In this document: positions 1 to 9,848 of the stretch, one piece after another
Numbering within the stretch: position 1 is the first letter of the stretch
How the letters are laid out: each line of letters starts with the position of its first letter
NCBI RefSeq assembly: GCF_901709675.1
Contig: NC_051089.1
Span: 9,545,476 to 9,609,475, forward strand
Origin: Syngnathus acus
Taxonomy: Eukaryota; Chordata; Actinopteri; Syngnathiformes; Syngnathidae
Length of the DNA: 64,000 nucleotides
Reading direction: 5' to 3'
Position numbers and translations under genes: made by a program
Notes under the pieces: generated by a model
The model's input: the letters and a program-made list of their open reading frames with translations, nothing else
Database searches by the model: none
Told to the model about the DNA's origin: nothing

Positions 1-1080
1 GGAAAAGCTCCGTTGTATGGCGCGATGACAATTGTTTTTCTCCAACCTTTCGTGTCCTTTTGCCAAGAGTTTTTCCTCTGACGGTTTCCCCGAGGAGAAC
101 AAACAAGCTGAGGTACTACGGTACAGTTTTTTCTTGGGGTCGCGTGGAGTCTCAGGCTCCGCAAGGAAGGGGGGAGCATCGGGACATTCGGCTTTGACTC
201 CACACAATGATGGTCTTTGATGAGCAAAGTGTAGCAGAACGCTTCTTGAGCAATGATGAGATTTATCGTTCGACGGTGACTGCTCCATCACATCGTTCCC
301 GCCCTCCACTTTGCATTTGTCTTGGAGAGGAATATTAAAGTGGACCATATGTTTGGTGTCCCGACATTCAGGTGCAGGGTCTCCCTTGAGACAATGTTGG
401 CTACTTGCAGATGTGGCCGACTCTTTACAAGTCATTTCCTCTTCATCCCGTGAGGAATCAGCGGCAGGTGTCTGGAGAGGAGCTCTCGTTCCAAAGAAAG
501 CAGGAAGAGCGATTGGGTTTACCGGAGATGCGGGTGGCGTGCTGCAGGGGCTTTTGGGGAAAATAACCAAGGAGGAACAACGTCTCAAGGGAACTTTGGA
601 CTTGCAGCAGAGAACACTCTTCTCTTGAGTGGTCCTGTGTTTTTCTGGAGTCTCTGGCTCAAAGATGCTGTTGCTACTCCAGTATCCGGCATCGCTGGCC
701 ATACTGCTGCTACACGAACCCCCATCAGAGCTGGCAATCGCTCCCGTTTCACTACTCGCGGGATCTCCTTCCCCTACGGTGCAATCCAGGCCCCCGCTGA
801 GCGTGCCGCAGGGCTGTAGTGATATCTGCACGACGCTTTTTTGACTACATCCTTTTGCGTTAACCCTCGGAATCAATACCGAAGAATATCGTTGTAAATT
901 TCCATAGTCAGGTGACGGCGAAGTCACCTTGAAGTGGAGAGAACTGTGCGCCAGACTCTCTGCGAGGTTATCAGCTGACAAAATAACTCCACTCTCCTCA
1001 CCATGGCTGCTGAGGCACTCTGACAGAGGGTCGGTGTGGCTTCTCCTTGACGCAAAGTCCAAACGGAGCCGGTGTGCCAT
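1..1080 (-). CDS. nedd4: NEDD4 long-isoform first coding exon (partial at left edge)
   Basis: This exon encodes the Ser/Pro-rich N-terminus of the long NEDD4 isoform, a HECT-type E3 ubiquitin ligase. Reading leftward from the ATG at 1080-1078 there are 360 codons without a stop, and the frame is still open at position 1. The start MAHRLRLDFASRRS closely follows the human long isoform, and later blocks such as LQISLQP-like VQISLQP and SSLVIFPKSP also match. An in-frame TAG at 1095-1093 lies just upstream of the ATG and fixes the start. The exon lies in the intron after the C2 exon at 3900-3953, so it is an alternative first exon whose product lacks the first part of the C2 domain. The exon holding the rest of C2, the WW domains and the HECT domain lie beyond the left edge. 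The identification rests on remembered human sequence plus the RFX7 neighbour; I am confident in it. Confidence 0.9.
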   Translation of the reverse strand, partial: MAHRLRLDFASRRSHTDPLSECLSSHGEESGVILSADNLAESLAHSSLHFKVTSPSPDYGNLQRYSSVLIPRVNAKGCSQKSVVQISLQPCGTLSGGLDCTVGEGDPASSETGAIASSDGGSCSSSMASDAGYWSSNSIFEPETPEKHRTTQEKSVLCCKSKVPLRRCSSLVIFPKSPCSTPPASPVNPIALPAFFGTRAPLQTPAADSSRDEEEMTCKESATSASSQHCLKGDPAPECRDTKHMVHFNIPLQDKCKVEGGNDVMEQSPSNDKSHHCSRSVLLHFAHQRPSLCGVKAECPDAPPFLAEPETPRDPKKKLYRSTSACLFSSGKPSEEKLLAKGHERLEKNNCHRAIQRSFS

Positions 1081-1720
1081 TCGTTTAACTCTCTAACCCC
1101 TGCAGTACTTTGGAGTGCTGCATGATAAAAGTTGGCGGTCGAGCAAAAAAATAAAGCAAAGCAACTGCTCCGCGCTTTGCGATCACAATCATTAGTGGGT
1201 GTACATAGCCAAAATAGCTCTGGTGACATCCTACATTCCACTCCAGGCTGATCTCAACTCTTAGTCAGAGGAGGTCAGTGGATCTCTTCGGAGACATGAC
1301 CCAAACACACAACCTTTGAAACAAGAGTTCAATTCCAGGGGTTAAATTGTTTTTAAAGGGCAGATACACAAATCTGATTAGTAACCTAAACCTTTCGGCT
1401 CGTTAAGTTGCTCCGGGTTCCAGCCTGTTCGCCGTCTCAAAGACTCCGTCTTGTCCGGTCGCCTCACTCGAGTAGAACAGCCGAGACCAAAAATCAACCC
1501 GGTATCCTTCTGTGCTGCATCTCAAACCGAAGCACTGGTAAACTGTTACATCTGCCTGTGCCCTCTCACTCAAGACTCTACTTCCTGCCGCGGCTCGCCT
1601 TCTAATCCTTCTGCCGCTCCGTGCCCCCACAAATATTTTTACCCGCCGCTATTGAATTTCAGGAAATCAAGGGGAATGAATCTAAATAACTCTCTTGAAA
1701 TACAGAGTGGTTAACAAAAT
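1081..1720 (-). promoter_or_regulatory. Probable 5' leader and promoter of the NEDD4 long isoform
   Basis: The long-isoform exon starts its own transcript, so its leader and promoter must lie upstream of 1080. The stretch 1400-1640 is richer in G+C and CpG than the surrounding intron, which fits a promoter. I see no clear TATA box and cannot place the transcription start. ORFs here on either strand look like chance. Confidence 0.35.
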
Positions 1721-3899
1721 CACATGTTCAAAATGTTTGGTCTCCGTCAATAAATGGCTCTTCGTCTTGTCTGACTTTACTGGCCGTTGTAAATCTGTAA
1801 CATGATCTCACCCTCAACAGAAAAGAGCAAGGGCGACCTGATTTGACTGTGGCATAAGTGCTGCTATACGATACCTCATGTAACCCGCCTGTACTGGTCT
1901 GATTTCCTTACACTGCTGTTGCTGTTTATTAATGGTGGGCTATTGTGAACCAGGTTGTGCTATTTAAATTGCCATGTTCTAAACCTTGTGACTGGCTATT
2001 AATTGATGGACTGAAGAATGGGTGACGCGTGTATATTTATGTCCAGTCATATGTGATAGGACAATGAACCGCTCCGCCTCTGAGGTAATATCACGTCTAT
2101 AGTGGCCTTATTTTAAAGAAGGGAAAACTAAAAGGATCATCATTACGTTTTGATAATATTTGACTAAAAAAAAGCACCATGACACCTTGGGCAGCACATG
2201 GACCTTACATTCCAATGCCATACAATAATGGGCAGCTTTTAAGATATGATGTTATAGAACCGAATGGTGGTATTAGTAGGCAAAAGGTCAAGCTCTGGCT
2301 ATCATTTAAAAAAAAAAAAAAAACCTTCTTCACATTCTATTCCTGTTAGTGACATTTCACAGTTGACCAATCAGTGGAAGGAATGATTCTAGCTCCACCT
2401 AACACTAACTTACAGTACTGTTCCATGCCAAGTCAGATGGTAACCCAATGAAAGAGTGATGAAAGGCAGGATTTTCATGACTCTCACAACCTTTGACAAT
2501 GGGAACACAAAACAATGCATACTGCACTCAAACATACTGGGTTTTTTGGAAACTTGGACATGGGCAGATATTGCAGTTATTAGATCAAGAAAGTTTTTAC
2601 TTGCCTTAATTTCTAATCATAGAGGAGAATGGACAAGCTCTTGAGTTTCTTTGGGCAGGACACTACTGCCAGCTCAATTTGAGCTGGGAAAGACCCTACG
2701 CGTTCTGGTCAGGAACCTTCTTTGTTCATGATTTGCAAACTTTGTATTCGTGCTGTTTATTGTACACGATACATTCCATTTCAGAAGTTGTCTTTGTCTA
2801 TTTTTGCTGGCAAAGTTTTACGCATAAATCAATCAATCAATTCATTATGCACAGATCACCATCAATACATACGAATCCTAATTTGTAGAAGTGATTGTTG
2901 AAAATAGCAAAAGGGAATAGCTCACAGGCACTATTTGTTCAGTCACCTTTTGTTTTTGTTCTAAAATGAAACAAGATGTCTGTTCCAGGAATTTCAGCTA
3001 CTTCCACGCAGATGTCCGCAATGGCAGCTCCTCTAGACAACATTATCTTGCTAGCATCAAATAAGGAATTTAAAACATTTAGAGGAAGTGTAACAGCCAC
3101 CATGAAAGCAATATTTAAATCAAACAATACATTTTTGGCTCATAATTTTAATCACCGATCTCTTTGCATGATCTTCTTTGGCTGCAAAACATAAGAAGCC
3201 TTTGGATGTGTTTTATGATAAACTCGTCCCAGGCAATAACTACTAATCTATAAATGAAGATTCCTATCATCTGGATTCAATAGCCTATGTGACATTTTTT
3301 CATCCACCTTTAGGCAACAGGACGCTTTGAGGAGAGATTTACCCATATTTACAGTTTGAGAAAATAAAGTGTTGCGTTTCTCAAACACTCTGTACATGAT
3401 GGCAAAATAAGGGCCGCTTAATCTTTAACAGGCAGTCAAACCTACTTAACCTCATCAGTCTTGGCCTCCTCTCCCTAAACAAAACATACTACCCGCAACC
3501 ATAAAATTGGACACTATCCAGCACTGATATTGTTGTTACAAATAGCTGAATTTCAATGTCCCAAATGTTCCTTTGTAACAATCTCTTAAGTCTCAGAAAA
3601 ACCTCCGTAATAGTCAATATGTTGCAAGGCGCAACACCGCAACTATCCACTCAGGCATGATTCTCAAAGTTTGGTCAATGACCTAATTCCAGCACAATGC
3701 CAAAGTCAAGATTACAAACTCAAAGGTCAGCAGAAGTATGTCAAGCAGGTGCGTAAAGCTTCCAGACATTAGATACATCACAATGAGCTCGACGACAGGC
3801 ACATACGAAGCAGATATAGAAGGACAACTTTATGTAACATTCCAGACGCAACATTCCAAATGCAACTCGTTTTAGATTGCAAATAGGGGTAACGCTTAC
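1721..3899 (-). other. NEDD4 intron sequence without recognised features
   Basis: AT-rich intron between the C2 exon at 3900-3953 and the long-isoform exon. It holds a poly-A run at 2308-2323 and a short near-perfect palindrome around 2671-2689. No exon-like stretch or gene was recognised. Confidence 0.6.
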
Positions 3900-6804
3900 C
3901 AGACGGTTTTCGTCAAACACCTCCAGCAGGAGGCGGTGCTTCCTGGGATGGACCTGAAATATGAAGGAAAGGATAACAACGTAATGATTAGCTGTGTGCA
4001 ATAAAATGGCATAATGAGAAAGGCCAAAACTTTAAACCTAAGTAATTCTGGTTCATGAGAGCGTTGCGGTTAGCATTAGCACGTCATCAAGTGTTGAAGT
4101 TGCATGTTCTCCAGCTTCATCCCACATTCTTAAAACATGCCTGTTTAAGTTTATTGAAGACACTTAATTGTCCACAGATGTTACTGTGAGCGTGAACGCT
4201 TGTTTGTCTACATGTGCATAAGGGGCTGAACAGAATAGTCCACTCGTCAACTTTACAACCTTGAAATGATAGTTACGTAAACTATATACAATTATATATT
4301 TAGAATATAAAAATCTGCGGTGCGGTACAGTGAAGCGACAAAAACAATAAAGCACGATTGTACCAAGAGTGAGTGAATGAGCTTCTGTTTGGGGGTGCGC
4401 GCAGCAAGTTGGCAACTAAAAGAAAAATCAATGACATCACCGATTAATCGAAGTCGACTATCATCACTATTAAAAATCTGAAGTCATTCAACCCCTAATC
4501 TTCCCTGACTGGCAACCAGACCAGGATGTGATCAGCCTCTCGGCAAAAGTAGACTGGGATAGGTTCCAGCTAATCGGCAACCCTAATTCGCATAAATGAT
4601 TAACGAAAATCAGGTATTGTGTTTATGATATACAGGAAACACACTTACTCTAAAATAGAATTCCTCGTTCCATTTTGGATCCAGTGACTTCAGGTGACGG
4701 GAGATGGAACAAAAAACAAAAACATGAGGACAGACAGTACATACCACCATGGTAGCATATGAACTGTCAATATGCGTTCTCTGTCACCTTTTTTATTGTT
4801 TTAGTTTGGTGAATTGCTATTTCCCCACCGGAAGGATCATAGAGAGTCAATCTAGTGTACGGATCACTGCAAAAGAAACAACATATTTTTAAATGCATTG
4901 TACATTTGCTTGACGGCGGTTGTTGCCCAACCGTGACCAAAGAAACATTAGCATCATGGTTAATGGCTCGGCTACTTTTTACTTCACGCAAAAAGGACTG
5001 TAACCGGTGTTTCATAATGATTTGGGTCAATGACGCATATTAATACCACATTCATTCGAATATTGTCCATTAGTCTTAGACCAGTGCATTAGTAATGCAT
5101 AAGCAGGCTGGTGGTACATTGCAGTTTTACCAATGAATGCACATATATTTCTGGGAAACAGCGGTACAAATCAGTATCAAGTATTGTGGTAAAATACACC
5201 AATACAAATATTAGATCGGAAACTGGTTCTTTTAGCAGAAAAAAAAGTAGCTTGTAACGTAACTATTATAACTGTTACACATTAACCTTCATCGTGCTCA
5301 GAAGAACCAAAAGCATTTCAAAGGTCAAAGAGCGTCAAGAAATATGAAGTTTGTTACGCATAGCAAAATAGCTTTCTGTGTCTTAATGTCATAATAATAA
5401 TAATAATAATAATATCCGACTTACCTTGCCCCAAGGATATCTTTTTTGGCTAGGCGAAGCCCAGCAATAACCTCTATTTTAAGGACTCTGGCTTCACCCT
5501 AAAATAAATAACAACAACAAAATTATGTATGCAATACTTCTATATTTTACGTTTTGTTTGAAGGAATCAAAGTCAGAGTCTCTGTTGCCGCGGCACAGTG
5601 AAGGTCCTTTTCAAACTGTGCTGCACCCTCATGGATCATCCTGCTCCATAGATCTCTCTTGAGGGCTGCCTCCTCCCACATGTTTGGATTGATGTGACAC
5701 TTTTAGGTTAAGGTGTCTGCTGTAGGTGGTTCAGCTATCAAGCATAGTGGGGACAACCACTGCTCAGTAGACCGGGAGTTTCGTCTCGACCTGGATGTCT
5801 CGGTTCTCTCTTTCTCAGCCTGGCAAAAGCTACACTGGCACACTCAATACGGTGGTTCATTTCATCATCAATTACAGTTCCTGTAGAGAAAAGGCTGCCC
5901 AGATAAGCGAACTTATCCTCATTTTCCAGTAGGCTACTATAGTGGGTGACAAGTGGGAACTCACTCGTTGGGCCAACTAATATTACTAGTGCAGCAAGCA
6001 ACTTGCTTGTCAAATCTAACTTCATACGGGTAGGCCTAAAGTGGCACTAGCTGTTGAAAAAAAATACCGACAAGAACTTTACTTGCACCATAGTCATTCT
6101 AGTGTGCTGAACTGTCTTACTTGCAGTGGTGGAGGGTAAATCACACTACTACACTGCGGTACCTAAGTAGTTTTTTTTTTCAGTAACGTGTACTTTACTC
6201 AAGTATTTTGTGACTTTCTACTTCAGTTCACTATGTAAAATGTCCTATCCTCAGAGAGTAGAGATAAATGCTAAAAACAACCAGTGACTTCCATCACGTA
6301 GAAAGTTGTGAAAGCGTCTTTTGACGTCACGTGTTGATGACGTGTACGAGAATGACGGGTTTTCGCAATGACTGACAAGAACGACTTGAGCCCAAAACAG
6401 GAAGCCTACTTTCTCCGGAGATAAATAAATCGATGACGTGTACGAGAATGACGATTTTTCGCAATGATTAACAAGAAAGATTTGATGTGACCCCAAAACA
6501 GGAAGTGTACTTCCTCCGGAGATCAATAACTCTCGAGCCCAAAATACTGAAAAATAAAAACTCTCTTTGAAAACAAGCCGCGTCAACTTTGTCAACAAAA
6601 AGTCAGTTGCAAGTGAAAAGCAAGCATTCATTCGGTGTTGGCGCTAATTAGCGAGACATTAGCAGTCAATCGTTAGCAAGCTAGCTAGAAGGAGGTCTGG
6701 TCACGTGAAGCGAGTTCAACAGCGCCAAAATCTGTTGAGACTTTTTTTTCTTTTACCTCCGCGTCGCTCCACTGTCCTCGGATCTCTGGCGAAAGTGAGG
6801 CCAT
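3900..6804 (-). CDS. nedd4: NEDD4 canonical isoform, N-terminal exons encoding the C2 domain (partial gene)
   Basis: Five coding exons of the C2-containing NEDD4 isoform run 6804-6757, 5498-5425, 4866-4788, 4687-4649 and 3953-3900, giving 98 codons in continuous phase. The product starts MASLSPEIRGQWSDAE and continues into C2 blocks: KIEVIAGLRLAKKDILGASD, then [34 protein letters not shown] and HRLLLEVFDENRL. These match vertebrate NEDD4 closely. C2 binds calcium and phospholipid and brings the ligase to membranes; WW domains then bind PY motifs and the HECT domain transfers ubiquitin. The next exon, expected to begin with TRDDFLGQV, is left of the window. All splice sites are GT-AG. The paralogue NEDD4L is less likely because the neighbour is RFX7 and the long-isoform exon is present. 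Confidence 0.93.
4060..4610. mobile_element. Interrupted SINE-like teleost repeat
   Basis: The halves at about 4095-4220 and 4496-4605 resemble the common fish repeat containing phrases like CTTCCTCCCACATTCC, TTAATTGAAGAC, TGGCAACCAG and CTGGGATAGGTTCCAGC. A second copy lies at 22091-22266 in a TEX9 intron, and a fragment at about 18196-18222. The intervening 4221-4495 is a separate insertion. The family name is not assigned; no tRNA-like head was identified. Confidence 0.55.
4221..4495. mobile_element. Nested hAT-like MITE inside the SINE-like repeat
   Basis: This 275-bp block begins AGGGGCTGAAC and ends ATTCAACCCCT, which are imperfect terminal inverted repeats. The interior near the right end has the GATTAATCGAAGTCGACTA type sequence seen in fish hAT-like non-autonomous elements. 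It splits a SINE-like repeat whose two halves flank it. There is no transposase ORF. A clean target-site duplication was not visible. Confidence 0.5.
5389..5415. repeat. (TAA)n microsatellite
   Basis: About nine ATA/TAA units in the NEDD4 intron, just 3' of the C2 exon at 5425-5498 in transcript direction. Confidence 0.9.
5547..6022 (-). mobile_element. Decayed 3' end of a non-LTR retrotransposon
   Basis: On the minus strand this region encodes the C-terminal end of a LINE-type reverse transcriptase protein. One frame (from 6022 down) reads FAYLGSLFSTGTVIDDEMN, then IECASVAFARLRKR, the usual block after the RT domain. It shifts frame near 5780, continues as KLPVY-stop-AVVVPTML, and ends in another frame with RDLWSRMIHEGAAQFEKD followed by TAA at 5549-5547. 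The piece is truncated at its 5' end and carries at least one frameshift and internal stops, so it is dead. It sits in the first NEDD4 intron on the gene's sense strand. The clade is not assigned. Confidence 0.75.
6118..6240. repeat. Dispersed teleost repeat (GTGGTGG...TACTTTACTCAAGTA family)
   Basis: The sequence GTGGTGGAGGGTAAATCAC, followed by GTACTTTACTCAAGTATTTT and TGACTTTCTACTTC, resembles a very common fish interspersed repeat. A second, opposite-strand piece is seen at about 40520-40560. Confidence 0.5.
6336..6530. repeat. Two-copy tandem repeat, 96-bp period
   Basis: Copies at 6336-6431 and 6432-6530 share GATGACGTGTACGAGAATGA, then TTTTCGCAATGA, CCCAAAACAGGAAG and CTCCGGAGAT. They differ by scattered substitutions and a small indel. 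They lie in the first NEDD4 intron, 230-470 bp from the first exon. Confidence 0.85.
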
Positions 6805-7050
6805 GATATCCCAAAACTTCCGCCTCCCGGAGGAAGAGAGCAGGTAAACGGCACTTGTTATAAATCCCAAGGTTTGTAGTTGCGACAGCTGGGATGATTC
6901 CCTCCGTATGTTTACGCGAGGAAGTGCGACATGGCGGTCACTCCCACCTATCCATCCCTCTCGACCTCCCCGCCTTCGCTTCCTCCCCCCTCTTCTTTTG
7001 CCTCCGCCTTTTACTTGAGGAAAACACATTCAGTTTCAATTTCAAGCTAC
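6805..7050 (-). promoter_or_regulatory. NEDD4 canonical 5' leader and promoter region
   Basis: Sequence upstream of the canonical ATG at 6804. It has moderate CpG content and a long CT-rich stretch at 6950-7010. The transcription start cannot be placed. No TATA box was recognised. Confidence 0.5.
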
Positions 7051-8129
7051 TTTGCTCGAGTTGGACAACGCACACTTTTAAATGATTGTTTTTACCATCC
7101 AGTATATATATTGGAAGAATATTGAATGAGTTGCTGTTGCCCAAAACATCTGTTTATAACCAAAAGCGGCGAGAAAACAAACAGCTTTTGTAAAAAAGGA
7201 ACATGTCAAAGACAACAACGACTTGACATAAGATATTTTTTGCTTTTGTTTAACCCAGGCTGATGCCTGGTGGGCTGGTGTCGTCTGGGGCCGATGTGGT
7301 TCTATTTGCTTATCAATCAGGGAGGGAGCCAGGATGTTTTCGCAACCGGGGCTAATGGGACGGCCTGTATGTACAAGTATCTGCAGTATCTAAAATGATT
7401 TACGTGGTGCAGCAAAGATTTCTGACGTGGCTGCCTTCGTTGAACTGTGGCGGACTTCGGGACCAGGCCTCTCACTCAACAGGCCTGCACTTAGGGGTTA
7501 TTTGTTACGATCATGCTGTCTTTGTTGATTTGATGACTTGTCTCTAGTCTCCGTTTTTGGCAACAGTCATGGAATAAAGATGTGTTCCTATAACAATCAT
7601 TACACATTTTGGCACGGTCTAAGTGGAGTTAATCAAATTGGTAGGTTAATTACAAATGAATGGAAATTGTGACGAAGGGTAAAACCTCACACCTTGACAT
7701 CTTGTTTCTTGCAGGCTGTCCTGGCTAACGAAATGGAACACATCCATTATTTATGTTACTAGTTACACGTGAAGTTTGTCTAAGAGATTGCCTGTGAGTC
7801 ATAATAGTGGAAAACACCTGTGATGATTGCTTAAGCTGTTAATCCAATTATTGTTTTTTCATATTTTGTTTGTGAACTATGTTCATAAAATTATTGGTTT
7901 TTCATATTTTATTGTTGAACTGGAAAGGATTTTACATGGGCACTAAAACAAAAATACATGTTTGCCTAAAACATAGTAAGTTTGCTTGTAGTTCACGTTT
8001 TAAATATAATAAATGTTATTTGTATTTAATTTATCAATGGTGCCTGCGTACCTCTCGTGGTACTCGTACAGCGTTTTTGTGACATGTAGGTGTTAACTCA
8101 AAGCATTATTCTGGTCTACTGAAAATTGT
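7051..8129. other. Intergenic spacer between NEDD4 and RFX7
   Basis: About 1.1 kb of AT-rich sequence between the NEDD4 promoter and the end of RFX7. I recognise no gene, RNA or clear transposon here. Confidence 0.6.
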
Positions 8130-8135
8130 TTATTC
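8130..8135 (-). terminator. Candidate RFX7 polyadenylation signal AATAAA
   Basis: TTTATT on the plus strand is AATAAA in the RFX7 transcript, about 1.7 kb after the stop codon. A long RFX7 3' UTR is usual in vertebrates. Other variant signals closer to the stop cannot be ruled out. Confidence 0.5.
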
Positions 8136-9848
8136 AAATATTTAAAAAAAAAAAAACACTTCTCCTTTAAAAAGCACAAAATATATTCTTGTTCACCTGA
8201 CACAGCAACATTAACTACAGTGGAGGGCAGTTGTACAGCTCTGCACCACTTACAAGAGAAGTCATAAAGTCTTACGAACATAAATGTCAGTGCAAACCAA
8301 ATTGAGTATTCTTAGACAATAGACACACAATAAAGATCAACATGGAAAAAACAGTAGTGATTTAAGATAAATAAAAATGTTCCAAATAAAGTTCAAAACT
8401 AACACAATAAAACACATGTTAATAGAACTGAACTTCTCTACTTTGAAAAAGAAGTGGGATTCTGTTCACTCATGTATTATGGCATGATGCCGTCAAAGTT
8501 ATCCTGACAAAGTATAATTAACAATTCAACCGTATCAATAATTTGCGCTTCACTGGATCCTTTTCAACAACATAACAGGACAAGATGACACGGTTTTGAC
8601 AACACATTCACTCCTAACTGTACAATAAATTAAATGACCAACACACAGCTACTGTGAACGAGGGGGAAAATCATAAATAAATCAGCATTCATCACTTTTT
8701 CATCTTGTCAATACAGTGCTAAAATGTTCCCCCCCCAAAGTCTTTTTTGTACGTTTGTTAAAGCCCTTGAAAAACGCAACAATATCTCCACTATTCAAGA
8801 CAAGATGTTAGTGCAGGTTATGTTTTCAAATGGCTCTTTGGTAGGGACATAAGGCCTTTAGAATCTTTTTGATCAGGACTCACAGTTTAAAAAGCACAGT
8901 GCATTTTTGAAGGAGAACCTCGCAATTTACAGATTGTCTGTGCAGCACGACGCTGGTAACAACCGTCTCGATTCAATTCATCCGTTTTGCACCTGATTGC
9001 ATATTTTTAGCTTAATTTGCGTACAACAAGTTACAACAAGGCAAGTTTCAATTTTGATTTCAGTTCAGTTCCAGTGCATTATGGCTTCAATTGAACACTG
9101 ATTTGAAAATGGCTTAACTAACATCTCTTTGGCGTTGAGAGGTGAGTTCATGGATATTTGATAAACAGACAACTGACCTTATGGGACGCGTTTTACATTT
9201 ATATACAGATTGGACTGGCACCATTGCGTCCACTTATGTTTCTGGTTACTAGATAACCTGCATTCACTCCATCTGTAGTACACAAAAAGTAAACACCATG
9301 CTAAACTTCCTATACACACATAGTAATGATTATTATTATACTTATTTACTGAATATTTTGTACAAAGTGCTCCAATTCCCTCATGCCTAGGTTGCATCTC
9401 TTGAAATTGCATCATTTTTTTAGTGAGCCCCATTTGAAAACTCAACATTTGAGTTGGATGGAGAATCCACATTGCACACATCATGGCATGTTTTTAATAT
9501 AAAGTTTAGTAGCACGCATCATTTTGAGGGACTTTAATAAGTCTTGTCATCTTTGTAAAATAGATTCCACAAATTTATGGATGTTTCAGTAATGTAGAGA
9601 AAATACAAAACATTTGTAATTGAGTTTTTTGTATAAAATAACTGGAAACACGTGAAGGAGGTAAAATAATTTCATCCCGAGTTTTTGTTCACGTGTCACA
9701 AACAATATAAATAAATGACCAGCATTTTGATCAGAGGGCTGCAGCAATTTTTCAGATCAGGTCGGCACTTAAACTGGACAACGCGGCTTGTGTCCAGTGT
9801 TTCATGTCAAAGTTGGAAAACAGCAAAAGATTTCAAAAGGCCCCGCAT
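8136..9848 (-). other. Probable RFX7 3' UTR
   Basis: AT-rich sequence between the RFX7 stop codon and the candidate polyadenylation signal, with no exon-like content on either strand. Extent inferred from the signal position. Confidence 0.5.

Noticed and set aside
6251-6631. 126-codon minus-strand ORF
   Set aside because: It reads through the 96-bp tandem repeat in an intron and has no recognisable domain.
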